The notes beneath the pieces were generated by a model. It made no database searches and was not told the DNA's origin. It saw only the letters and a program-made list of their open reading frames with translations. This document shows positions 33,595-44,577 of a DNA stretch of 64,000 nt, in pieces. The stretch comes from Periplaneta americana (taxonomy: Eukaryota > Arthropoda > Insecta > Blattodea > Blattidae): assembly GCF_040183065.1 (NCBI RefSeq), contig NW_027185502.1, positions 2,469,501 through 2,533,500 of the forward strand. The letters run 5' to 3'. The position numbers and the translations under genes were made by a program. Every line of letters starts with the position of its first letter. The first letter of the stretch is position 1.

Positions 33595-34587
33595 GTGAGA
33601 CAAATAATCTGGCAGTCTCCCTTGCATATTTTAAAATTCATTCGTGTTTATTTCAAATCCACAGGATATAGTTTTAAGTATAATTACACATCTGTGGATG
33701 AGATGCCTGTCAATGCCAGTTATTTGTGCACTTACTCCTTCATTATCGTCTGGCAGTGTTGCCATCGTTTGTGTTTCAGCTTCCTCCTGTCTTGGGTTGG
33801 TCTACCAAGAGCCCTAATTCAGAACAGAACTTACTTTGGATTTCTTTCTTGCAAGTGGCCACACCTTCTTTCAACTTCTTGCCTCTCACTTGCCAAACTT
33901 TAAATGCTAAACATTGGAAAGATGCCAGCCATGCAAAGTTGACAAGCCAAATTTAAAAGTAGATGTGTCTTCTTGCCTATGCCATTTCATTTCTTTCGGT
34001 GTTGCCCTGCAGATGTAACACCTTTGGATTGATAAAGTTGACATCACAGCGTTATAAATTTTGCCATCTATCACGGTTAGTACAATTTCATGGTTAATTT
34101 CTAGCTCTTTTCCAAATAAATTAATGTGAGTGGAACTGAGAGCACATATCTGTTCTTCAATGTAAGCTACTTCTTCCTTAGAAAGTTTGGCAGTCTCTTT
34201 TAGAAATTGTACCCATATGGGGCGACAGTACAATGTAGAAGACGGTCGACGATTTTGCCAATCAATAATAATTTTTTCTCCATTTTCGTTTGAAGAATAA
34301 AGCTGCAAGGGAACCATAGACGTGAAGAAAATATCAGAGTCAGAAAATCCCTCCGCCTTTTGTTTCTAGAGCGAATGTCCTCTACTGCCATCACAGCCCC
34401 ACTTTGAAAATAATTTCATACATAGTTTTTCGTCTTTCGTATTCTCAATTACTGGTTCTTGTGATCTCAGAATTCGGCTAGTAGTATGATTCAATAGATC
34501 TTGAAGTTTTACTTCTGTAAGGAATTCTGTGACCATTACAGATTCAGGGTAACTTGTCTTTACATTTAAAATCCTTTTATATGATGG

Positions 34588-34611
34588 TTATATATATATA
34601 TATATATATAT
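34588..34611. repeat. (TA)n microsatellite inside RAG1-like coding region
   Basis: About eleven TA units where the family has a short Ile-Tyr-Pro stretch; expansion within former coding DNA. Confidence 0.8.
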
Positions 34612-35000
34612 TTCTGCATTTCGTTCTTTGGCACCTCATCTCATCATATTGTACTGGTGCGTTGTAAAATCTGCCTCCAGGAAGAGCGCCAATGCTTCTT
34701 CTTCATCATAGCATCATGTAACAGAGCTGCTAGTTGATGCCAATGTCCAGCTTTTTCTAATTTTGAAAGCTCTATTAGATGTTTTATTCATCTCCTCTTA
34801 AAGCCTAGCATGGTCTTCACTGCCAGACTCGCAATACTTCATTTTTGCAGCAAATGTTAAACTTTCCGCACTTTCTGCTGATTTTCTTACATTTTCAATT
34901 TTTCTACGCATAGACCTACTACTGTTCTCCCCAAACTCTGCCTGTGGTCTTCTTCTTTTCTGTAGAGTAGGTTTCACAACATTTAAACCACATACAAACT

Positions 35001-35577
35001 CTTAATCTAACCACTCTCATTGTTTTTAAAAAATCTATCACTCATCCTGTTCGATTTATCGAGTCTGCAAAACAAATTACTTAAAAAACGGGAAAAATGT
35101 CTTTCTAACAATTTAATTTGATTGTAGGAGCCTTCTATACCGATTTTTGTAATAAGAAACTGCAATACTACGTCTTTTTGTTTTTCACTGCCGCTTTTTT
35201 CCTTCTATAAATCATTTAACAATTCCTTCCTTTTGCAACGCTACTCCATTCTGAAACCAAAACAAATGACGAAAAATTTGTTAATTTTAACTTTTCTAAC
35301 TATTGGATAGCCAAATTGAACATAGTTTTGCTTTAGAGAAGAAATTAACTAATACTGAGAATATTTGTATTTTATACGATTAATTTGAAATACGCAATAA
35401 ATATATTTATCTAAATCTTATCAAAAGAGGCAAGTATGGGCAGTTTTACCTTTCGAGATCATTAAGTAAACATGTGAGACTACACATTGGTCGAGGAAAT
35501 AACACGGGGCAATGAGAGGCAATTTTTGTTATTCTGCATAAAGACCGAACTTAAGGAATCACAAAATAAAATTGTAC
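35001..35577. other. No recognisable feature
   Basis: AT-rich flank of the RAG1-like relic. I searched by eye for Transib-like CACAGTG ends and found none convincing. Confidence 0.4.
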
Positions 35578-35588
35578 ATAATATGGTT
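35578..35588. repeat. Left target-site duplication of SINE-e
   Basis: ATAATATGGTT, identical to 35887-35897. Confidence 0.8.
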
Positions 35589-35886
35589 GGCGGTCAGGTA
35601 GCTCAGTTGGTACAGCAACTGGCTACGGACTGGAAGGTCCGGGGTTCGAGCCCAAGTAGTGACAGAATTTTTTCTCGTTGCCAAACTTTCAGAACGGTCC
35701 CAAGGTTCACTCAGCCTCCTATAAAATTGAGTACCAGGTCTTTCCCGGGGGTAAAAGGTGGTCAGAGTGTGGTGCCGACCACACCACCTCATTCTAGTAC
35801 CGAGGTCATGGAAAGCATGGGGCTCTACCTCCATGCCCCCAAAGTGCCATCATGGCATGTTACAGGGATACCTTTTTTTTTTTTAA
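35589..35886 (+). mobile_element. SINE-e, 298 bp, complete
   Basis: Head GGTAGCTCAGTTGGTACAGC (a near-perfect tRNA box A) and box B GGGGTTCGAGCCC. A GC-rich body follows, then a T-run/AAA tail. Perfect 11-bp flanking duplications. The head looks younger and more tRNA-like than those of the other SINEs. Confidence 0.85.
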
Positions 35887-35897
35887 ATAATATGGTT
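35887..35897. repeat. Right target-site duplication of SINE-e
   Basis: ATAATATGGTT. Confidence 0.8.
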
Positions 35898-36287
35898 ACA
35901 TGTCCTTAGCCAAGCATAATATACTTAATCATTAGAATAATAACAACGTACTCTTAATTCAAAAACATAACTCTAGCAATCTATAATAACACTTACCTGA
36001 AAATCAACCATAGAAGCACAAAAAATAATACCGGTAACTGAAGTTCTGATTGAAAAACACAAAAACGACACTTGATGCACTGGCTTCAAAGGTTCGAATA
36101 CAACTGCATAGAATTAGACCTGCTACGAGGGTGGCTGTTTTATGACCGCCAGACCTTGGAGATAGTTGGGTTTATTGTAAACACCATAAAACTAAAAATG
36201 GAAGAATTATTTTTGACCAGCTTTTGAGTCTCTTGGAAACACTGTGCAATGTGGCGACAATTAAGCATTGTGGTCACATTTTCCATT
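35898..36287. other. No recognisable feature
   Basis: Spacer. Confidence 0.4.
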
Positions 36288-36427
36288 TATTTTATTTCTT
36301 TTTAGTAGGTTATTTTGCGAACCTGTATCAACATCTTAGGTTATTTAGTATCTAAATGAGGTGAAGGTGATAATGCCAATGAAATGAGTCTGGAGTCCGG
36401 CACCGATAGTTACCCAGCATTTGCTCA
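36288..36427 (-). mobile_element. SINE-b copy, 5'-truncated
   Basis: Reverse complement of the 3' half of the SINE at 53796-54059: shared GTGATAATGCC, GAGTCTGGAGTCCGG and TTACCCAGCA (as read on plus). The tRNA head is missing. Confidence 0.75.
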
Positions 36428-38151
36428 CTTTCCCTCTAATTACTTATCTTTTATTATAAACCATGAAGTCATTACGACATAAATATGGAATTTATTATTA
36501 GTGAAGCTACAAGATCTCGTACAATTAGTTAACACAAAATGAACACTTTCAGGAATATCTGGTTTTCTAAAAAATATTCTTTTAAATATACATATAAGCA
36601 TGGATCAATAAAACAACCACAATGAAAATTTAACTATTGGATTGTTAAAATGTGTGTTACAAATGTAACATCAATAGGCTATAGAGAATAACCAAAGTCC
36701 ATATTATAAAATATGATGCCATGGTTAAATGCAAAAACTAATAAAGGATTTTCTTGATAGTAACGGTGTATATGTCATAAGTGTGTAGAACAGTTTTAAT
36801 GGTTAGGTCTACTCAAAACAGTTAACATAATTTAAAACTAAGGTACACAGTGTATAATATAAATATCCTGAGTATCTTCATCAATATGCAATCTGGTTGT
36901 ACATGCTATGTTACGTAACGTGATCGTGTTGTTTCATTTTGGATGATAAATTTGAGGAGAAATCATGCAACCACAATAAGGGAAGATTTTTAGAAAAATT
37001 TTAAGTATGAATACATGAACCGTGAAAGGGAGCGAAACTTGTTGCCCAATGAAACAGGTTAACTGTTCCTTGACTATAGATACGGGTTTGTTTACATGCG
37101 CGTAAAAGTAGTCACGTTCAGCTGTGAAGAGGGATAGGCAGAGACAACAGATTTTTGCATAATGACATGAAGTGTGGATTGAATATCGTAATTTATAATA
37201 ATGTAGGGGAGTCAGTAGACAAATTAATTAACCATTTTAGCTTGGACTTAAAGACTGAAATATAATAATTATTTAAACATGTGCTTCAGAAAATTAAAAA
37301 ATATGAGTTAAATTATTCATATTGTTTGTAAATTTAAATGACTTATTCAACACAGCAAATATTGTACAGATAAATGCTAATAATGTTAATGCACTCACAG
37401 ATAGGGTTAAAACAACGTGTTACTTCAAGGATATAAAAAGTAGGCCTACTGATTGCGGTGTAACATTTCTTACTTTGAAAGAAATAGTTCTGAAACAATC
37501 AGAAATAGTTGAAACGTATCTGGGTTCCTTGAGAATCTGTTCAATGAATTGATGTGTGAAACCTTTATTATCATTATTTTGACGCCTAATGGGTAATAAA
37601 GGGTTATTTTTTCGCGTAAGCAATCTCTTACCCTTTATACGAAATTATTGCGATTATATCTTACAACTAATTAGAGAAAAAACGCAAAATATAATATTTT
37701 TATCACGATTTTTTTTCTAAATTAATACGGAATTCTGTGGTCTCTAGCCTACGTTGTGAGTTACTCGTCGCAATTGATAAAGCGTCGTAAAGTAACGAAT
37801 TTTAAAAAAGTTACTCGTAGACTGCAACACAAAGCAAGTAAATAGCGAACAACTAAGGCACACTAGTTCAACGGGGCACGACCCACGCCGCTTTCTTTGT
37901 ACATAGTAGAGGAACTTTAGAACATAGTTAACCTAAAACCACTCGCCTCTTTTCCATCGGGCACTAAGTTTTGCTTCCTGATATAATTAGTGGCAATAAT
38001 ATGTTTGTGGCGCTATCAACGCTAAATAACGTAAGCTGATAGCAATGAGGAAGGAGAGCAATTTTGATGTGTGTCATCTGTGAGTTTGAAGAAAATAAAC
38101 TCATTTATAAGATAGGAACAGATGCATTATAGGGGCCACCCATCGCACATT
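36428..38151. other. No gene; possible SINE-b tail at 37775-37805
   Basis: AT-rich 1.7 kb. GATAAAGCGTCGTAAAGTAA near 37776 matches the SINE-b 3' end (GATAAAACGTCGTAAAATAA). Nothing else recognised. Confidence 0.45.
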
Positions 38152-38395
38152 ATATGAGTAGCTTAATATCAAAGACGGACATCTGACCTCAATAGAAATT
38201 TAGATAGCTGTGGTTTTTTTATACAACTTTTCATGCTCTTTCCAGTTATAGTGAAACCATATGCAAACTCTAACACTACATTTATAAAATAAATTGTGTT
38301 AAATATTACAAAGAACATTGTGAATTAAAAAATTGCCTCTAGATCAAAAGTATGGAGATGACAGATGTCCGTCTTTGATATTAAGCTATTCATAT

Positions 38396-38396
<1 letters not shown>
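38152..38396. mobile_element. Foldback MITE, 245 bp, ~34-bp inverted ends
   Basis: ATATGAGTAGCTTAATATCA with the following AAGACGGACATCTG at the left end is inverted at 38363-38396 with about one mismatch. Non-coding. The target duplication is unclear. Confidence 0.75.

Positions 38397-38397
<1 letters not shown>

Positions 38398-38427
<30 letters not shown>
38398..38427 (+). repeat. Poly-A run (~30 bp)
   Basis: An uninterrupted A tract directly after the MITE. Confidence 0.9.
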
Positions 38428-38429
<2 letters not shown>

Positions 38430-38910
38430 TCAGCGTAAGTAGGTTCGATTAGCGTTTTTAGCATTCGATATTCGAAAGCATTAAATGCTACCAAATTAAA
38501 AATAAAATAAAATAATTTAAACAGTTTGTTACTACTATGTGATTTTAGTCAGTTTGTATTATATTTTTGGTCCAGGGAAAATATATTTTACCATTACTGC
38601 CGTTATTTCCATTTTGAAGTAGGCTACAAGTCAACAATATAAAACAGACTGTTAATTTAGAAGTTGGCAACATATTTTATGTCGATTATAACAACAACCT
38701 GCTAAGAAACAGAGGATGGGAAGTACACCCTTAGACAAAAAAAATGACCGGGCTCCAGATTCTATGTCCGATTCGGAAGACTTCGGGTGGATTCGTCAGA
38801 GCATGATATACACGCAGACGAATTTCTTCTGCCGTAAATGTTTCCAACACTCCACTGTCACTACTATATGATGATTATATAACATGCTTCTTAAAGGGAA
38901 GATACATCGT
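38428..38910. other. No recognisable feature
   Basis: AT-rich spacer. Confidence 0.4.
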
Positions 38911-38990
38911 CTCTCTCCCATAGCGCAGTCGGTAGCATTGTGGTCTTGTATTCGAAAGGTTTCGAGTTCGAATCTCAGTCTATACTTTGT
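38911..38990 (+). mobile_element. SINE-f tRNA-like head
   Basis: CATAGCGCAGTCGGTAGCAT (box A) and GAGTTCGAATCTC (box B) in tRNA spacing. The body and 3' end are not recognised. It does not close a convincing acceptor stem, so it is read as a SINE head and not as a tRNA gene. Confidence 0.55.
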
Positions 38991-39130
38991 TTTTTTCATT
39001 CGCATTTTTTACTTCTTGTATACTGATAATAACCTGTATTGTGAAATATTTAACAGAAAGTTAAATATTTACAAAGGGCAAATTAGATACATAATAGCAA
39101 TCCCTTCCTTTGTATCTTGTATTTAAAGAG

Positions 39131-39290
39131 ACTAAACGAAATCTTCTCGGATAGAAATAAACAAAAATAAACCTTAAGTAAAAGAAATCCTTCTTGGATA
39201 GGAATAAACAAACATAATCCTTTTCTGTGTATTAAACAAAATAAAGAAATACATCTCGGAGACCAATAAACAAAAATCAAAATAGACAAA
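39131..39290. repeat. Degenerate ~50-bp subterminal repeats (three copies)
   Basis: Three imperfect units with a CTCGGATAGAAATAAACAAA-like core (39144, 39195, 39255). They lie just beyond the C-terminal end of the Tc1-like transposase and probably belong to that element's end. Confidence 0.55.
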
Positions 39291-39294
39291 ACAT

Positions 39295-39633
39295 TCAACA
39301 CCGGGTATGTAATCCCTCCGCATCTATAACCGCCTGCATCCTACGGGGTATGGATGCAATCAGGCGTCTCAGGTACTGTCGACATGAAGATACACGATCC
39401 CAAGCGTCCTCGATAATGTTCCAGTGTGCATCTTTTGTGGTCGGCCGACGTGGTATTGTATTTATCATCGCGTTCACAGTTTTCTTCACCTCCGACCACA
39501 CATTTTCTAGGACATTCAGATCTGGTGAACGAGGAGGCCATGCTATCAGTCTGATATATGGCCTCTCTGAAAATCATCTCATGTCCTCGACACATGTGTG
39601 AACACGATGATTATCCTGTTGAAATATATCATT

Positions 39634-39667
<34 letters not shown>

Positions 39668-40110
39668 GGATATATCATCCATACAGAGGGAAGCATAACA
39701 TTTTCCAATAAGACCTTGTATTGTTGGGCATTAAGATTTCCGTCGAGCCGCCATAGAACACCTAGACCGTCACTGGACATCCAGCTCCAACATGGAACAG
39801 ATGCATGGCCACTGCGAAAGCGAGTTGTCACATGCATAGGATCATATCGGGATCCCCGTGAATGGTGGACTATTTGCCGCCCGTAATTGTCAGAGGAAAA
39901 AGTAACTTCGTCTGAAAATATTACCTTATTTCAATCGAAATTAACATTTTCCTCTGCAAATGCAAGGCGGAATAATCTGTGATCATCAGTAATGCACTCC
40001 CATTTTAATTGCATTAGCGACTGTACTGCCATCTCGTGTTCGTTTACGGCGGATGTGTGGCGATCCTGGCGGATGTTCTCTTCAAAGTGCAACCAATTTT
40101 AACATAGGAA
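39295..40110 (-). pseudogene. Tc1-like transposase (DDE), N-terminus missing
   Basis: On minus: VIFSDEVTFSSDN with the first Asp (about 39905), the GLGVLWRLDGNLNAQQY block, the second Asp in IFQQDNHRVH (about 39615), and PPRSPDLNVLENVWSEVKK (39476-39530) with the catalytic Glu. The C-terminus is RLIASIPRRMQAVIDAEG. A frame change separates the second Asp from the Glu region. A (GAT)n expansion inserts about nine Asp codons between the first and second Asp. The DNA-binding N-terminus is absent beyond about 40110. Confidence 0.85.
39634..39667. repeat. (ATC)n expansion in Tc1 coding region
   Basis: A trinucleotide run that keeps the reading frame, grown from Asp codons normally present at this place. 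Confidence 0.85.
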
Positions 40111-40258
40111 TGAACAATCTATATATGATCTGGGCTATTACAAAGCAAGTATGTAACGGCACTGTTTACGAGTGTAGCCTATATCTGGAACGCATTGGTT
40201 TTGTCTTTAACATTATTCATCTCGTTTTTGCAATACTATTAACATTATGATAATGATT

Positions 40259-40271
40259 ATCATTATTATTA

Positions 40272-40331
<60 letters not shown>
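40259..40331. repeat. (ATT)n microsatellite
   Basis: Long ATT run; the poly-Leu frame is a by-product. Confidence 0.9.
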
Positions 40332-40333
<2 letters not shown>

Positions 40334-40349
40334 TCGTGTTTGTATTACT

Positions 40350-40648
40350 GTGAATACTATAAACTGCTAACAACTGCCGAAATGAGGTTCATGAGAAAAA
40401 CAGCTGGATACTCCCTTCTCGACCATCATCGGAACGTAGATATTCTGAAGGAATTAAAGATTGACTCTATTGTCCATTATCTGCAGCAATACAGGCTTCA
40501 GTGCCAGACAGATGTCAAGAGGAGGATCGCTCTAGATGGCCCAGGCAGGTTTTGTCGTATGTCCCAAGAGGTCGAAGAAATTTAGGACGACCTAGGAAAC
40601 GCTGGCAAGAGACCATAACAGATCCACTGGCGTCTAACACTTGAAGAC
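40350..40648 (+). pseudogene. LINE-C-type ORF2 C-terminus
   Basis: AEMRFMRKTAGYSLLDHHRN, then ILKELKIDSI and (next frame) GRPRKRWQETITDPL to a stop: the standard C-terminus of this LINE group. It is 5'-truncated, with one frameshift near 40580. A (GAT)n tail (40650-40696) follows the stop, as in the 26480-27073 copy. Confidence 0.75.

Positions 40649-40649
<1 letters not shown>

Positions 40650-40696
<47 letters not shown>
40650..40696 (+). repeat. (GAT)n LINE tail
   Basis: About 15 units after the LINE stop codon. Confidence 0.85.
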
Positions 40697-40697
<1 letters not shown>

Positions 40698-40730
40698 TAG
40701 TATTATTGATATTATTCTCGTTGTTGCAAT

Positions 40731-40836
<106 letters not shown>

Positions 40837-41061
40837 ATACTAATTTTAGTAACTGAACAATACTCCTTATGGAGAAGGGAGAAGATCCAAGAACTGAGCA
40901 TCTGTTTTAATTCAAGTGTAATTAGGAAGAAGTCTCCGATATTAATGAACGTTTTTGTTTAATTTGACAACTAATCCCAACTCCTGTGCACGTTAATAAA
41001 TGTATCATTCGTTTCCAGCTAGAGAAAAAAATAAAACGAAACTAATATATATACTTATACG

Positions 41062-41127
41062 GGAGGCGGATACGAACCCGGGTTTTCTGCGTGTGAAGTC
41101 AGAGTTTTACCACGGAGCTATGGCACA
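41062..41127 (-). mobile_element. SINE-g tRNA-like head
   Basis: On minus: CATAGCTCCGTGGTAAAACT (box A) and GGGTTCGTATCC (box B). Body not delimited. Confidence 0.55.
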
Positions 41128-41505
41128 TATACAGTTCAAACCGTTGTTTGCCGATATAAGAGTATGTTCTTGGATCTCGCTGGTTTCGTCCTTGCTACTC
41201 TGATTTTAGTCCTGTGTATCAGGCGCACAGCCGAATGGAACTTAGACAAATTTACGCTTCAAGAGTCCGGTCATTTTTTTTGTCTAAGAGTGTACATGAG
41301 GAGATTCATTGTGTGTCTGATGATGATTCTCATAGAAGAGTCGATATAATTGCCATCAATAGAAGAACCCAGAAAGCGATGGTCTTAGACCCTACGATTT
41401 GCTTCGAAATAGGTTGGAAGTATTTATATTTCAAACTTTTTGTCACACTGAAATTCATGAAAAGATACGTATCTCTTCCCTTCTTAAAGGAATTTTACGT
41501 ACATT

Positions 41506-41513
41506 CTGTAAGG
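41506..41513. repeat. Left target-site duplication of hAT-3 (imperfect)
   Basis: CTGTAAGG against CTATAAGT at 43209-43216, six of eight identical. Confidence 0.55.
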
Positions 41514-41707
41514 CAGCCGTGGCGAGAACATGACTCGCGAGACATTGTGGCTCGCAGTGATAGCTGTGCATTTCGCTTCTAACCTCTACGCCAACCCCCA
41601 CCCTCTCACTCCCTGGAGTCAAACTCCGTTCCGTTTGTATTTGTCTCTGACCTGCGAGTGGCATATGTCTCTCTCGAAACCATGTACGAAAGTTCCAAGT
41701 AGGAGGG

Positions 41708-41824
41708 GAGGACGCATTTTTTTGCTGTCAATATGATGAGAATATTAAATGTATGATTTGTTCACAAGTATTACGAGGAAAACAGTTGTATAACATAAAA
41801 CGGCATTATACTACATGTTACTGA
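41708..41824 (+). pseudogene. hAT-3 BED-type zinc finger
   Basis: The frame reads EDAFFCCQYDENIKCMICSQ then LYNIKRHYTTCY before a stop. C-x2-C and the NIKRHY His match the N-terminal finger of GTF2IRD2/ZBED-like hATs, which binds the element's ends. Confidence 0.7.
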
Positions 41825-41869
41825 TAAAACATTAAAAAGTTAAGTGTTATTGTTGTTGTTGTTGTTGTG

Positions 41870-41871
<2 letters not shown>

Positions 41872-41910
<39 letters not shown>
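41872..41910. repeat. (CAT)n microsatellite
   Basis: CAT run following a (TTG)n run, lying at the internal deletion junction of hAT-3. Confidence 0.85.
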
Positions 41911-41911
<1 letters not shown>

Positions 41912-42273
41912 TCTGTACGTCGACCCTTTTTCAGCAGATGTACGAATAATGCGGTTAGCTCTTCAATTTGAACTCACTGATTTACTATGTGATGTCAAAT
42001 GAAAGCTAGATGTAAGGACTTGACAAATGTTGAACTTTCAAATTTTTGCCAAAAAATAAATATCCAAAGCTTCGTTCTATCGCTTGCTCTGTTGAAGCCA
42101 TGTTCGCTACAACTTACGTTTGTGAAAAATTATTTTCAACAATTAAAATAGTAAAAACCAAATTTAGATCACGACTGACAGACAAATACCTTCGTGATCA
42201 ACTACGACTGACAGTAAGTGACATAATTCCTGATTTTGAAACTTTGTCACGGAGACATTTTGAAGACAGTTAA
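41905..42273 (+). pseudogene. hAT-3 transposase C-terminus
   Basis: Broken frames show RLALQFELTDLLCDVK, then (42046-42273) KYPKLRSIACSVEAMFATTY followed by VCEKLFSTIK and FRSRLTDKYLRDQLRL to a stop. STYVCE-x-LFS in place of SNAExxFS is typical of the GTF2IRD2/FAM200-type hATs. The region between the finger and this end (several hundred residues) is deleted. Confidence 0.75.
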
Positions 42274-42282
42274 TTTTAGTTT

Positions 42283-42298
42283 GTGATATTGTTCATTT
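42283..42298. repeat. Left target-site duplication of LINE-A copy 2
   Basis: GTGATATTGTTCATTT, identical to 42973-42988. Confidence 0.9.
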
Positions 42299-42972
42299 TG
42301 GAAATATAAAAATTGGAGATTTATCCTTCGAAGAGGTGGAAAAATTCAAATATCTTGGAGCAACAGTAACAAATGTAAATGACACTCAGGAGGAAATTAA
42401 ACGCAGAATAAATATGGGAAATGCCTATTATTATTCGGTTGAGAAGCTTTTATCATCTAGTCTGCTGTCAAAAAATCTGAAAGTTAGAATTTATAAAACA
42501 GTTATATTACCGGTTGTTCTATATGGTTGTGAAGCTTGGACTCTCCTTTTGAGAGAGGAACAGAGATTAAGGGTGTTTGAGAATAAACTTTTTAGGAAAA
42601 TATTTGGGGCTAAGAGGGATGAACTTACAGGAGAATGGAGAAAGTTACACAACGCAGAGCTGCACGCATTGTATTCTTCACCTGACATAATTAGGAACAT
42701 TAAATCCAGACGCTTGAGATGGGCAGGGCATGTAGCACGTATGGGCGAATCCAGAAATGCATATAGAGTATTAGTTGGGAGGCCGGCGGGAAAAAGACTT
42801 TTGGGGAGGACGAGACGTAGATGGGAAGATAATATTAAAATGGATTTGAGAAGGGTGAGATATGATGGTAGAGACTGGATTAATCTTGCTCAGGATAGGG
42901 ATCAAAGGCGGGCTTATGTGAGGGCGGCAATGGACCTCCGGGTTCCTTAAAAGCCAATAAGTAAGTAAGTAA
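42299..42972 (+). mobile_element. LINE-A copy 2 (5'-truncated) in hAT-3 3' UTR
   Basis: Encodes an uninterrupted C-terminal LINE-A segment (42304-42950: [19 protein letters not shown] … [12 protein letters not shown] … to a stop after DLRVP), then AAGTAAGTAAGT. Perfect 16-bp duplications and an intact 200-codon frame suggest a recent insertion. It lies 9 bases after the hAT-3 stop codon. Confidence 0.9.
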
Positions 42973-42988
42973 GTGATATTGTTCATTT
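42973..42988. repeat. Right target-site duplication of LINE-A copy 2
   Basis: GTGATATTGTTCATTT. Confidence 0.9.
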
Positions 42989-43208
42989 ATTGTTCATTTC
43001 TTTCTTGTTACACGTACTAAACATTAGTTTGTAGTCTTGTACTGTATAAAATTATATTTAAGTGCTTGACGTAAGGAAAACGAAAATCCGTTAATAAGTC
43101 AGACAGTTGCTTCACTTCCCCTTCGTGTGTCCGTCTCCTTCCATAGGTGCTATGCACGTTGCAGGTTACACAGTGGTTCGGCGCACGATTACATTTTCGC
43201 CACCGCTG

Positions 43209-44577
43209 CTATAAGTAATGCAAACACAAAATAAGAACAAGGTACTAACTGCACCTTTTACAGAATAAAGAAGAGCTTGAAAAGGGGATGAATACTAGCG
43301 CTAACCGAACACGGAATGAAACATAAGATAGGCTGTTGTGGGATGAATGACCAGGCAAGCCATCTCCAGAGATGTAGGTCCGGGTTTTACACGCAGAATA
43401 CTAACGATGCCGTTAATTCATTTCCTATCTAGGTTAGAGGATAAATAACAGGGGGATTTTTGGTTACTGTGCAGAAAATATACGTCCGGAACGAGACAAG
43501 TGACTATTGTATGCTGTAGGACAGGTGATAATAGGCCTATAACATATTTGAATGTATTTTCTTGTTTGTCGATCATTTTATAATGAAATGTGTAAGTTCT
43601 GATGGGCTGCTGCGTACTAATATTAACTGCAGTAGCAGTGGAGGGCTCTTATTGTTTTGAATGCAGAGACAGTTGGTGAAAGAATGAAACTTAATGCTTC
43701 AGTTTAAATAGGAACTTAAAGATTAATATCACTTACGAGTAGAGTTCGGATTTTTATGTAATATTGATTCTAAAATGATGTATATAAATATATAACTAAA
43801 AAGCTCAAAATATTTTCTATATCAAAATTCTCCCTTTTCATTTTCGTATCTCTTGATTCTTCCTTACGCAAGCTGGACATTAAGAATTAATATGCAAGCT
43901 TAATAATGAACTGATGGTGTGGCTGTGTTTTCTTTGGGATATGGGATTGAAATTGAAGTAACAATATGTATACTTATTACTAATTTCGGAAGCTTCCTAG
44001 TACCTGGTTCTCGTTGCATAAGCCATCAAGTCAGCCATTGTTGTATATTCATAGAAAGATGTATATTTTCTCTGGACCAAAAATATTTTACAAACTGACT
44101 AAAATCACATCTAGTAACAAACTATTAAAATTCTTTTCAGGAGAAACATTAAAAAAATTAGGCGCTACATAAACCCTGATATGAATCCGAAAATTAACCT
44201 ACAACAAAACTTTTATGTGGAAAATGAAGATACTATGTGCTACGTTAGACTTTAATCTCTGAGTATTATGATAATAATAAATCTCTTTTATTAAACCCTT
44301 TTATACTCGTAATATGACGGTCTTTCCCCAGTAATTGGGAGATCATTTTCGGTGAATTAAAGGCAATGCTTTCATTTTATTAGAGTGTAATTATTTTATT
44401 TTTTCAGAAAGTAAAAGAATTTAATTTGTGACGGTTTTCCACATGAAATTAAAATTATGGGAAAATAAAAAATGGTGATTTTTGAGTTGTGACTATTTTA
44501 TTCCAAGGCAACGATTTGTCACCAACAGATGTTTATAACGGTCATTATGAAAATTGTTTATAATTTACATTATCGTT
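43209..44577. other. No recognisable feature (1.4 kb)
   Basis: The first eight bases are the hAT-3 target duplication. The rest is AT-rich without a family I recognise. Confidence 0.45.

Larger units (their letters stand above)
41514..43208 (+). mobile_element. hAT-3 (GTF2IRD2/ZBED-like), deletion derivative
   Basis: The left end CAGCCGTGGCGAGAACATGA and the inverted right end CAGCGGTGGCGAAAATGTAA match over about 36 bp. Imperfect 8-bp repeats flank. It codes a BED finger and the transposase C-terminus but lacks the catalytic middle. LINE-A copy 2 is nested at 42299-42972. Confidence 0.8.
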
